From NCBI GenBank assembly GCA_026988735.1, contig JALSKR010000269.1:1-6696 (forward strand): DNA of 6,696 bases. The letters run 5' to 3'. Shown in pieces: positions 1-6,357 of the stretch; the stretch's first letter is position 1, and the number at the start of each line of letters is the position of its first letter. Below the pieces are notes generated by a model. It was not told the DNA's origin and made no database searches. It saw only the letters and a program-made list of their open reading frames with translations. Source of the stretch: Sulfurimonas sp. (GTDB lineage: Bacteria > Campylobacterota > Campylobacteria > Campylobacterales > Sulfurimonadaceae). Position numbers and translations under genes: made by a program.

Positions 1-45
1 TTATCTGTAGTGTAGCGAAACAAACCTTTATCTTTTTGTAGTATT

Positions 46-74
46 TCCCTCCTTTTCCCCTAAAAAAGGAGGGA
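46..74 (-). terminator. Strong hairpin downstream of the isocitrate dehydrogenase gene, possible terminator
   Basis: A perfect 11-bp stem (46-56 paired with 64-74, arms containing CCCTCCTTTT and AAAAGGAGGG) encloses a 7-nt loop. It starts 14 nt beyond the stop codon at 89-91. The position fits a transcription terminator or an mRNA 3'-end stabiliser for the upstream gene. A further outer pairing, CCTTTAT at 25-31 with ATAAAGG at 74-80, is possible as an alternative fold. Read in the minus direction, the stem is followed by AAATACTAC and not by a U tract, so it is not a textbook intrinsic terminator. Confidence 0.45.
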
Positions 75-88
75 TAAAGGTGCGGTTT

Positions 89-1546
89 TTACTCGCCTTG
101 ACCTAATGAATAAGCACGCTCACCGTTTAGCATATAAAGATTTTCAGTTTTGATAACCTCTATGCCTGCCGCATCAATTCTGTTCATCATATCTGTAATA
201 TCACTGTTGCTTATAATATCACCCTGGTTTTTAGCATAATATCTACATCTCCAGTGATCTGTCAGGAATGTTTCCGGATGACCGTTCGGATAAACTTTTT
301 GACCACGGTTTGAGATCATTTTAAGTGCCATACCAGTATCTTTTGCCAGTTCAACCAACTTGTCTCCAATAGTATTTGCATCACAGTCATCTCTTGTGAA
401 GATATCTACACCGATAAGATCCATTTTTTCGTTTCTTACATTTGAAAGAACAGGTTTTTTGATTTGAATTGCTTTGTCATATCTTACCGGAGTAAGCGTT
501 GACGGTTCTTGTCCAAGTCTCTCAATTACTGCATCAGCAAACTCTTTTGTTCCGACTTCAGTATGCTCTTTGCCCTGTGCTTTGAGTTTTCTTGCAAGGT
601 CATAGGTTACAATGCCGTCTTCAATGGTTTTTAACCAGGCATTGTGAACTTTCTCAGCAACTTCCGGTTGCCCAACCTGAACCATCATCATAACACCTGA
701 GAGTAAAAGTCCTGAAGGATTCGCTTTGTTCTTTCCTGCATGACGAGGAGCAGAACCGTGAATCGCTTCATACATCGCAATGTCAGCACCAACATTTGCA
801 CCCGGTGCAATACCTACAGAACCAGTCATAAGTCCAAGAATATCTGTTGCAACATCACCATAAAGGTTTGGCATTAAAACCATATCAAAGTCTTCCGGTG
901 CATCAACAAGTTTTGCCATACCGATATCTATAATCCAGTCATCAGCCTGAATTTCAGGATAGTTTTTCGCTGTTTCATAGAATACTTTTACAAAAAGACC
1001 ATCTGTTATTTTCATAATGTTGTCTTTTATCATACATGTGATTCTTTTTCTGCCGTATGCTTTTGCATACTCAAATGCATATTGACAGATTTTTTCACAA
1101 CCCGGTCTTGTAATGATTTTAAGACACTGTGTAACTTCAGGCGTTTGCTGGTGTTCGATTCCCGCATACAGATCTTCTTCGTTTTCACGAATAGTTACAA
1201 CATTCATACCTGGATATCTTGAAGGTATAAACGGGTCATACGAAATAGCCGGACGAACATTCGCATACAAGCCTAATGTTTTACGGATAGTTACATTTAA
1301 ACTTTTGTATCCGCCACCCTGAGGTGTAGTAATAGGTGCTTTAAAAAGAACTTTGTTCTTTTTGATAGACTCCCATGCATCATCAGCTATTCCTGAAGTA
1401 TTCCCTGCAAGGTATACTTTTTCTCCAACATCAATATGTTCCCATTCTACATCTGCACCGGCAGCGTCAAGTACTCTGATACTCGCATCCATAATCTCCG
1501 GACCGATACCGTCTCCGCGTGCTACTGTAATTGTTCTTTTTGCCAT
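89..1546 (-). CDS. icd: Isocitrate dehydrogenase, NADP-type, with C-terminal extension
   Basis: This 485-residue cytoplasmic enzyme of the isocitrate/isopropylmalate dehydrogenase family interconverts isocitrate and 2-oxoglutarate plus CO2. Residues 1-345 form the catalytic core. The substrate loop has S82, N84, R88 and R98 (SLNVTIR...NVR), followed by R120 and Y127 (IRENEEDLYAGIE), K174, and the metal-binding Asp residues D207, D231 and D235 (NLYGDVATD). The cofactor loop reads HGSAPRHAGKNKANP; Arg268-His269 stand where E. coli Icd has Lys344-Tyr345. NAD enzymes usually have Asp-Ile there, so NADP is favoured. Residues 350-485 form an extra domain, as in the longer Thermus and Rickettsiales-type enzymes. 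The start is set by AAGGAG at 1554-1559, 7 nt before the ATG. In an autotrophic host it could act as the carboxylating step of the reductive TCA cycle, which is inference. Confidence 0.95.
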   Translation of the reverse strand: MAKRTITVARGDGIGPEIMDASIRVLDAAGADVEWEHIDVGEKVYLAGNTSGIADDAWESIKKNKVLFKAPITTPQGGGYKSLNVTIRKTLGLYANVRPAISYDPFIPSRYPGMNVVTIRENEEDLYAGIEHQQTPEVTQCLKIITRPGCEKICQYAFEYAKAYGRKRITCMIKDNIMKITDGLFVKVFYETAKNYPEIQADDWIIDIGMAKLVDAPEDFDMVLMPNLYGDVATDILGLMTGSVGIAPGANVGADIAMYEAIHGSAPRHAGKNKANPSGLLLSGVMMMVQVGQPEVAEKVHNAWLKTIEDGIVTYDLARKLKAQGKEHTEVGTKEFADAVIERLGQEPSTLTPVRYDKAIQIKKPVLSNVRNEKMDLIGVDIFTRDDCDANTIGDKLVELAKDTGMALKMISNRGQKVYPNGHPETFLTDHWRCRYYAKNQGDIISNSDITDMMNRIDAAGIEVIKTENLYMLNGERAYSLGQGE

Positions 1547-1802
1547 TGTAATTCTCCTTAATAGAATTCTTCATAATATTTGAGAAACCATCATTTTGAT
1601 AATGATTTCCACCTACATTTGAAAACATGCCGGTATTTTAATGGAATTTAAAAATTATGTCTTTACGGGTTTTATAGTAAAAATTATCTATTTTTAATCT
1701 ATTTATACACAATATTTATTGTAAATATCTTCAATTTTAATTCAAAATATTTACTTTTAATAGATAGTAACTCTGGAAAATACCTGTTTAAGGGGGTTTT
1801 GT
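1547..1802 (-). promoter_or_regulatory. Intergenic region with the presumed icd promoter
   Basis: This 256-nt AT-rich gap lies between the AraC-type regulator and icd, both read leftward. It must hold the icd promoter unless icd is co-transcribed with the regulator. Two minus-strand -10-like hexamers TATAAA are visible (plus coordinates 1702-1707 and 1671-1676). Neither has a convincing -35, which is usual for Campylobacterota housekeeping promoters. Several inverted repeats lie here: ATATTTA-TTG-TAAATAT at 1712-1728, ACAATA-TT-TATTGT at 1709-1722, and ATCATT-TTGAT-AATGAT at 1590-1606. I see no gene or clear terminator. Which element is the true promoter cannot be decided by eye. Confidence 0.4.
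1590..1606. repeat. Inverted repeat in the icd leader or promoter region
   Basis: ATCATT and AATGAT form perfect 6-bp arms around a 5-nt spacer, 44 to 60 nt upstream of the icd ATG. On the minus strand flanking GAA and TTTC can extend the pairing across a bulge, so it could be an mRNA leader hairpin as well as an operator. The GATAATGAT portion resembles part of a Fur box, but the full 19-bp Fur consensus is not met. Confidence 0.3.
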
Positions 1803-2678
1803 TTAAAACTTGATTGAGAGATAAAAGCTCAAATCGAAATGATTGTCATCGGAGAGATATTTGTTTTTTTTGTAGATTGCATAGGGCGGTTGTGTTGTTG
1901 TTTCATATTCACTGTTTGGCAACCATTCTGTATAAACCCAATATAAAAAGTGTAAAAAGTCTCCATCGGCACCTGTAATGTCAAACTTGGCATAAACGCC
2001 TTTTGCAATGTTGAGTTTTGGCAGTCTTTCATAATCAATGTCAGATTTGCCGTTTACCTTTATACAGGCTACATATTGGCACTCATCAAGATGTGTAACT
2101 GTAGGATTGTCATGAAAAAGGGCTATATGCTCGTAATCTTTAATATTGTTACTGTAGGTCCATGTCTGTACTTTCTGCCAGGTCTGCTTGATCTGGTCAT
2201 TGTAGCCGTTATGGCGCATATAGTAGACCTCAATCTGCGGCATATTGACAATAGTCGCTTCAATGTTGCTGTAGGTTGCTTTGGAAGCAATAGCTTTTTC
2301 TGATTCTGCAAGAATAGTCTGTGAGTATGCCTTATGCCCGCCTTTTTTCCATGCAGTAGGCGTCATAGAAAACCGCTCCTTAAAAACACGAATAAAAGAT
2401 GTCTGCGAGCTGTATCCGCACAGAGCAGCAATCTGAGTGATAGTGGAGTATTTGTTTGTCAGCAGTAAAGAAGATGCTTTTTGCAGGCGAATAGATTTGA
2501 TACTTTCATAAATATTTCTTCCAAAAACCTCTTTATAAATCTTGTGCATATAGACTTTGCTGATATTAAACTGCTGTGCCAGCTCATCCATATTTATATC
2601 TGTATCTATATTTGTATATATATAGTAGAGGATATCGTTTGAGATTTGTGTTTTTTTATTGAGTGTTTCTCGCTTCAT
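1803..2678 (-). CDS. AraC-family transcriptional regulator with GyrI-like effector domain
   Basis: This 291-residue cytoplasmic protein has an N-terminal AraC-type DNA-binding domain at about residues 12-110. It contains two helix-turn-helix units, near 28-49 (MDELAQQFNISKVYMHKIYKE) and 78-99, the second leading into the family signature GYSSQTSFIRVFKERFSMTP (88-107). A linker to about 138 is followed by a GyrI/BmrR-like ligand-binding domain (about 140-290; PQIEVYYMRHNGYN near the start, GVYAKFDI at 227-234, and WVYTEWLPNSEYE at 247-259). Proteins of this layout usually sense small hydrophobic or cationic compounds. The ligand and targets here are unknown. The ATG has no Shine-Dalgarno, but an extended -10 sits 7 nt upstream, suggesting a leaderless mRNA. 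The next in-frame Met (residue 30) would remove the segment leading into the first helix, so the first ATG is kept. It follows the cobalamin operon by 39 nt, but a role in B12 control is not shown. Confidence 0.9.
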   Translation of the reverse strand: MKRETLNKKTQISNDILYYIYTNIDTDINMDELAQQFNISKVYMHKIYKEVFGRNIYESIKSIRLQKASSLLLTNKYSTITQIAALCGYSSQTSFIRVFKERFSMTPTAWKKGGHKAYSQTILAESEKAIASKATYSNIEATIVNMPQIEVYYMRHNGYNDQIKQTWQKVQTWTYSNNIKDYEHIALFHDNPTVTHLDECQYVACIKVNGKSDIDYERLPKLNIAKGVYAKFDITGADGDFLHFLYWVYTEWLPNSEYETTTQPPYAIYKKNKYLSDDNHFDLSFYLSIKF

Positions 2679-2685
2679 AAGTTTA

Positions 2686-2695
2686 ATTATAGCAA
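2686..2695 (-). promoter_or_regulatory. Extended -10 promoter element of the AraC-type regulator
   Basis: On the minus strand the gap between cbiB and the regulator reads TTTTTGCTATAAT, a perfect TATAAT hexamer (2691 down to 2686) with the TG-N extension and a T-rich upstream stretch typical of Campylobacterota promoters. Only TAAACTT separates it from the ATG, so transcription should start within one or two bases of the start codon. No good -35 is seen. It gives the regulator its own promoter, separate from the cobalamin operon. Confidence 0.6.
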
Positions 2696-2717
2696 AAATT
2701 ACTGTAAAAGATTTTCA

Positions 2718-3560
2718 CTAGAGTAGTTTCAAAGCTTTTTGCACATCCTCTTTTTCTATCTTTTCTTTGCCTTTACCAAAATAGGCTTTTTTCTTTACTG
2801 TGCCAAAGTAGGAAGTATCACCACCGAGCTTTACATGTAAAGCCAGTGCCATAGCGGTTATGGGGTGCCCTGCATTGGGACTTTCATGTTTTTTTCCATC
2901 TTCATAAAAGGAAAATATTCTTTTTTGTTTTGCCAAGAACATGATAAGCAGAGCTGTAAGGCGCGCTGGAATGTAGTTAGCAAGATCATCAAGTTTTGCC
3001 GCACATTTGCCGAATTTTTCATACCTTTTGTTTCTGTAGCCGACCATAGAATCCATGGTGTTGATGGCTTTGTAGATGATAATGCCCGGCAGATTAAAAA
3101 GAAGCAGATAAAAAAGCGGAGCAACAACACCGTCACTCAGGTTTTCTGCATAAGTTTCAATGGCGGCTTTGTAAACATCACTCTCACTCAAATTTTGTGT
3201 GTCGCGTGAGACAAGCTGTGCAACAGCCTCTTTTTTGTTCTTTACATGTAAGACATTTTCTACAGCATCACGAAGCATTTTGTGGGCTATAAACATAGAG
3301 GCTGTAAAAGAGCTGATGATGATGTTTAAAAGAGGGCTGAAAAACTGCAGATACATATACAAAGTAATGCTCATAAAGCTCACAATACCTAAAACAAACA
3401 GCACCAACAAACATCCTCGCCCTACAGAATCTTTGTAAAACTTTTCTTCAAAAAAGCTGATAATTTCACCCATAACAATAACAGGATGTTTTATAAAAGA
3501 AAATTCACCAAATTTTTTGTCGATGAGGTAGGCAAAAATCGCAATAAAAAGGTTACTCAT
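2718..3560 (-). CDS. cbiB: Adenosylcobinamide-phosphate synthase CbiB (CobD in the Pseudomonas nomenclature)
   Basis: This integral membrane enzyme condenses adenosylcobyric acid with the aminopropanol (or ethanolamine) phosphate linker. The 280-residue product has hydrophobic segments near residues 3-13, 50-71, 76-92, 145-163 and 197-210. Family motifs are clear: HPVIVMG near the N-terminus, ETYAENLSDGVVAPLFY, NTMDSMVGYRNKRYEKFGKCAAKLDDLANYIPARLTAL in the middle, and ESPNAGHPITAMALAL followed by LGG and YFG near the C-terminus. It is somewhat shorter than the usual 310-320 residues. An ATG at 3579-3581 would add seven residues, but it lacks a ribosome binding site. The ATG at 3558-3560 has AGAGG six nt upstream and overlaps the cbiP stop in ATGAGTAA, so it is preferred. 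Two copies of the TTACATGTAA palindrome lie inside the gene. The stop is TAG at 2718-2720. Confidence 0.95.
   Translation of the reverse strand: MSNLFIAIFAYLIDKKFGEFSFIKHPVIVMGEIISFFEEKFYKDSVGRGCLLVLFVLGIVSFMSITLYMYLQFFSPLLNIIISSFTASMFIAHKMLRDAVENVLHVKNKKEAVAQLVSRDTQNLSESDVYKAAIETYAENLSDGVVAPLFYLLLFNLPGIIIYKAINTMDSMVGYRNKRYEKFGKCAAKLDDLANYIPARLTALLIMFLAKQKRIFSFYEDGKKHESPNAGHPITAMALALHVKLGGDTSYFGTVKKKAYFGKGKEKIEKEDVQKALKLL
2828..2843. repeat. Intragenic palindrome, copy 1 (16 bp perfect)
   Basis: GCTTTACATGTAAAGC is a perfect 16-bp palindrome within cbiB, read as Ala-Leu-His-Val-Lys. It is the longest member of the TTACATGTAA series in this window. Confidence 0.8.
3242..3251. repeat. Intragenic palindrome, copy 2 (10 bp)
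   Basis: TTACATGTAA in cbiB, read in the same codon phase as the others (Val-Leu-His-Val-Lys). The surrounding bases, CTTTACATGTAAGAC, match the longer form on one side only. Confidence 0.75.
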
Positions 3561-4941
3561 CAAGTGCCTCTTGTATAGCATCTATGTTTACATGTAAAGC
3601 GATATGCTCGGCAAATTCGGCGATGGCTTTTTGTTTGAATTGTTTGAAATTATAGCCTTTGTAGTTTTTGTTAATAGTGTGAAAAACTTTGTAACGAAAG
3701 GCATCACTCTCAAAAATACCGTGTAAAAAAGTACCGTAAAGATGTTTTTTCTTTTTGGAGCGTTTTTTTGCAATGGCGTTGTGTATTTCATAGGCTTGCA
3801 CCATTATGCCTTGTTGGTTGTAACACCCTTTTTTTACAATTTTTTCTTTTTGAAATGTAACACTGCCCTTGAATCTCCCCAGTCCGTTGACAACTCTATT
3901 TTGTGATTCTATCTGCTCTTCGTCAAGTATGTTCTCATACATCATCTCATATCCGCCACAGATTGCTATAATATCTCTTTTTTTGTCTGAGAGCAGCGGC
4001 TCAAAACCGAGTTCACGCAGCCAAAACAGATCATGAACAACCCGTTTGCTTCCCGGTACTATGAGCAAATCACATCCCTTGGCCTGACTTGGTGAGGTAA
4101 TGAAGCTCAGCTCTATCTCCTCATCAACAACTAGCGGTTCAAAATCGGTGAAGTTGCTGATATGAGGGAGTTTGAGCACACCGACTGTAATGATGGCTTT
4201 GGATGTCTCTTGTGTGTAGCCCATCAGTGAAGCAGAGTCCTCAAAACCAAGATTAAAAGGGCGAAAAGGAACAACGCCTAAAACTTTTATGCCGAAATCT
4301 TTCTCAATTATTTTGACACCTTCATCAAAAAGAGACATATCGCCTTGAAATTTATTGACAATGACACCGATGACATTTTTACGCAGTTGCTCTGGAAAAA
4401 GATGATAAACTCCGTAGATAGAAGCAAAAACACCACCTCTTTGAATGTCTGCCACCAAAACTATTTTTGCGTTCAACTCTTCGGCGACATAGATATTTGA
4501 GAGGTCCTTGTCCATGAGATTCAGCTCAACAGGACTTCCCGCACCTTCTGCAATGACGCAGTCATACTCTTGTAGCAGGGTGTCAAGTGCCTTTTTTACA
4601 ATGGGCTTGAGCCGTTTCATATCTTTGTAGTAGCTCCAAACATCCGTCTCCCCGACACTTTTGCCGTTTATAATCATGTGGGCTCTGCTCACTCCACCTG
4701 ACTTTAACAGTATGGGATTAAAAAGCGGCGTGGTTTTGAGACCAATTGCCTCGGCGGCAAAGGCCTGCGGAATGGCAATCTCTCCGCTGTCAATGTCGGT
4801 AACAAGCGAATTGTTTGAGACATTTTGTGCTTTAAATGGGGCTACATGTACGCCTCTGTGATGCAAAAGATAGGTCAGGGCAAAAGAGAGGGTTGATTTG
4901 CCGGCATCACTGCTTGTGCCAAATATGCTAAGGGAGTACAT
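3553..4941 (-). CDS. cbiP: Cobyric acid synthase CbiP/CobQ (glutamine-hydrolysing)
   Basis: This cytoplasmic amidotransferase performs the four ATP- and glutamine-dependent amidations that convert adenosylcobyrinic acid a,c-diamide to adenosylcobyric acid. The 462-residue product has an N-terminal dethiobiotin-synthetase-like ATPase domain with the modified P-loop GTSSDAGKS (8-16), followed by FKAQNVSNNS and the motif EGAGSPVELNL (132-142). The C-terminal class I glutaminase domain has VPGSK near 295-299, the nucleophile Cys328 in AICGGYEMM, and His407 in LYGTFLHGIF. Length is slightly below the usual 480-510. An in-frame TTG directly precedes the ATG at 4939-4941; ATG is preferred. No strong Shine-Dalgarno is present, and the start lies 14 nt inside the preceding gene's 3' end, which suggests coupled translation. 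Two palindromes sit near its ends (3587-3598, and a short one at 4843-4850). Confidence 0.96.
   Translation of the reverse strand: MYSLSIFGTSSDAGKSTLSFALTYLLHHRGVHVAPFKAQNVSNNSLVTDIDSGEIAIPQAFAAEAIGLKTTPLFNPILLKSGGVSRAHMIINGKSVGETDVWSYYKDMKRLKPIVKKALDTLLQEYDCVIAEGAGSPVELNLMDKDLSNIYVAEELNAKIVLVADIQRGGVFASIYGVYHLFPEQLRKNVIGVIVNKFQGDMSLFDEGVKIIEKDFGIKVLGVVPFRPFNLGFEDSASLMGYTQETSKAIITVGVLKLPHISNFTDFEPLVVDEEIELSFITSPSQAKGCDLLIVPGSKRVVHDLFWLRELGFEPLLSDKKRDIIAICGGYEMMYENILDEEQIESQNRVVNGLGRFKGSVTFQKEKIVKKGCYNQQGIMVQAYEIHNAIAKKRSKKKKHLYGTFLHGIFESDAFRYKVFHTINKNYKGYNFKQFKQKAIAEFAEHIALHVNIDAIQEALDE
3587..3598. repeat. Intragenic palindrome, copy 3 (12 bp)
   Basis: TTTACATGTAAA lies near the 3' end of cbiP and encodes Leu-His-Val-Asn, in the same codon phase as the other copies. 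Confidence 0.78.
4843..4850. repeat. Short palindrome related to the TTACATGTAA series
   Basis: TACATGTA near the 5' end of cbiP keeps only the 8-bp core and encodes Val-His-Val in the same phase. At 8 bp this copy alone could be chance. Confidence 0.4.
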
Positions 4942-5344
4942 CAAGGTTTTCTAAAAAAGTATCAGGTTTGACATAGCCGTTGATGATAAAGAGCGTCTTT
5001 TGCGTCGCAGGATCTATGAAAAATGTGCGCGGAGAAAAAGGTGCCGGAAATTTTTCACCAGGGTATTCACCTTCGTCAAAGTTTTTATAGACAAGGACTA
5101 CAACGACCTCTTTTTGTAAACGCTTGTGTACTTTTTCGTTTGCAAGTGTACGGTCTTCCAGGCGGTCACACCAGGGACATTCTGCTTTTGTAACAACAAG
5201 CATTAAAGGACGGTGTAGTTTTTTTGCCTTGGCAAGTGCGGTGTAATAGTCACGCTCAAAGCCCATTTTCTGGGCATATTCGTCCAAATCTGCACGAGCA
5301 AAAAGAGTGATGGCTATAAGTAGCAGACTCAGTAGTATTTTCAT
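4928..5344 (-). CDS. Exported thioredoxin-fold protein with CPWC motif
   Basis: This 138-residue protein has a short Sec-type signal peptide (K2, hydrophobic residues 3-15, likely cleavage after ARA at 16-18) and no lipobox Cys, so it should be a soluble periplasmic protein. The mature part is a thioredoxin fold: RPLMLVVTKAECPWCDRLE carries the redox pair Cys56 and Cys59, and SPRTFFID supplies the expected cis-Pro at 105. It resembles the thioredoxin_7/DUF255-like group of small disulfide reductases. No role in cobalamin synthesis is established for this family. Its start overlaps the upstream decarboxylase stop as ATGA (5341-5344), with GGAG 7 nt before the ATG, and its end overlaps cbiP by 14 nt. 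It is therefore fully embedded in the cobalamin operon. Partner and substrate are unknown. Confidence 0.88.
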   Translation of the reverse strand: MKILLSLLLIAITLFARADLDEYAQKMGFERDYYTALAKAKKLHRPLMLVVTKAECPWCDRLEDRTLANEKVHKRLQKEVVVVLVYKNFDEGEYPGEKFPAPFSPRTFFIDPATQKTLFIINGYVKPDTFLENLDVLP

Positions 5345-6351
5345 TCTGTTTCTCCATTATAAGTTGTAAATGCCTGCTTAAGTGCCGCATGTGATTTGCT
5401 GTCTTTGACGGCAAAGCGAAGCCATTCATTGCTCAGATAGTCAAAACTCCCGCAGGTTCGCACAAGTATTTTATGCGTGAGCAGGTGGGCAAATATTTTG
5501 TGGGCATCTTTTGCGTGTACGAGTATAAAGTTTGCATCACTCTGGACAATACGTTCAAACAGACCGCAGCTCTTCAAAATATGCAGCAGCTCCTGTTTTT
5601 GGCTTACATGTAAGGCTAAACTTTCGTTTCCAAAGGCTTTGTCTTGCAGGCGTTCTTCCAAAAAAGCAACATCAAAAGAGGAGAGGTTCCAAAGTGGCGG
5701 TTGCAGTTTTTTGATATTCTTTTTGTGTGAGAAAACAGCGCCGATTCGCACACCCGCACAACTGTAAAACTTGGAAAATGATTGGATGATATAGAGTTTC
5801 TCATACTTTTTAAGCATTTTGCGAAAAGAGGGATGCCCTTCAAACTCCAAAAAGCTCTCATCCAAAATTACGGTACATTTTTTCTTTTTCCACTCCGCAA
5901 AAAGGGCTGCAAGCTCATAAAAACTTCCCTCCGGAGTTGCAGGGTTGACAAAAATCACGATAGATTTTTTCTCTACTGGTGCGTCTATATCTTCAATACG
6001 GTTGATTTTATAAATATCTTTTTTACTTTGCAGGGCTGCTTTTTCATACTCCCCATACAGTGGCGCATAAAGCGTAACCTTTTTTTCCTTCAATGCAGCA
6101 AGAATTGCATAAATGGCAGCCGTAGCCCCGTTATAAAGTGCAATCTGTGACTTTTTCAGAGCATATTTGTCTGCAATAATGCTCTTGAGCCGTGAATAAC
6201 TACTGTCCGCATACTTCGTGAGTGTAGCACTCTTTACATGTAAAGTAGTTTGTGGCTGGTAAAGATTGATGTTTGATGAAAAATCAATAATCTCATCACT
6301 ACCACACCCGAGTTGTTTTGCATACCTGTAAATATTTGCACCATGTTTCAT
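5341..6351 (-). CDS. cobD: CobC/CobD-type PLP enzyme, probable threonine- or serine-phosphate decarboxylase
   Basis: This 336-residue fold-type I PLP enzyme is related to histidinol-phosphate aminotransferase. In cobalamin synthesis the CobD (Salmonella) or CobC (Pseudomonas) protein decarboxylates L-threonine phosphate to aminopropanol phosphate, the substrate joined to the corrin by CbiB. The family start HGANIYRYA...IDFSSNINLY is intact. NGAT (74-77) lies in the cofactor phosphate region, N136 is in NPATPEGS, D164 is in LDESFLEF, the Schiff-base lysine is K194 in SFSKFYSCAGVRIG (R202 follows), and R312 in LRFAVKD should bind the carboxylate. It is the first gene of the operon in this window. 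No Shine-Dalgarno precedes the ATG, and an extended -10 lies six nt upstream. A histidinol-phosphate aminotransferase is the main alternative, made unlikely by the cbiP-cbiB context. Serine phosphate as substrate cannot be excluded. Confidence 0.88.
   Translation of the reverse strand: MKHGANIYRYAKQLGCGSDEIIDFSSNINLYQPQTTLHVKSATLTKYADSSYSRLKSIIADKYALKKSQIALYNGATAAIYAILAALKEKKVTLYAPLYGEYEKAALQSKKDIYKINRIEDIDAPVEKKSIVIFVNPATPEGSFYELAALFAEWKKKKCTVILDESFLEFEGHPSFRKMLKKYEKLYIIQSFSKFYSCAGVRIGAVFSHKKNIKKLQPPLWNLSSFDVAFLEERLQDKAFGNESLALHVSQKQELLHILKSCGLFERIVQSDANFILVHAKDAHKIFAHLLTHKILVRTCGSFDYLSNEWLRFAVKDSKSHAALKQAFTTYNGETE
5603..5614. repeat. Intragenic palindrome, copy 4 (12 bp)
   Basis: CTTACATGTAAG in the PLP decarboxylase gene, read as Ala-Leu-His-Val-Ser, in the same codon phase as the other copies. 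It falls in a variable part of the protein, after the catalytic lysine region. Confidence 0.75.
6232..6245. repeat. Intragenic palindrome, copy 5 (14 bp)
   Basis: CTTTACATGTAAAG near the 5' end of the PLP decarboxylase gene, read as Thr-Leu-His-Val-Lys. It is shared letter for letter with the central 14 bp of the cbiB copy at 2829-2842. Confidence 0.8.
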
Positions 6352-6357
6352 GCACGG

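Noticed and set aside
1..27. Possible C-terminal tail of a minus-strand frame ending TAA at 1-3
   Set aside because: The frame is closed by another stop at 28-30, giving only eight codons.
1113..1583. Plus-strand open frames opposite icd, including 1113-1322 and 1353-1583
   Set aside because: They are antisense shadows of a clearly conserved gene, with no ribosome binding sites or family motifs. The same applies to the antisense frames over the AraC and cobalamin genes.
1590..1606. Fur box upstream of icd
   Set aside because: Only part of the GATAATGAT repeat pattern is present; the match to the full 19-bp consensus is too weak to name it.
6058..6064. Minus-strand GCCACTG, the heptamer found in the B12 box of cobalamin riboswitches
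   Set aside because: It lies inside the decarboxylase coding sequence and no surrounding riboswitch helices were seen; a 7-mer match is likely chance.
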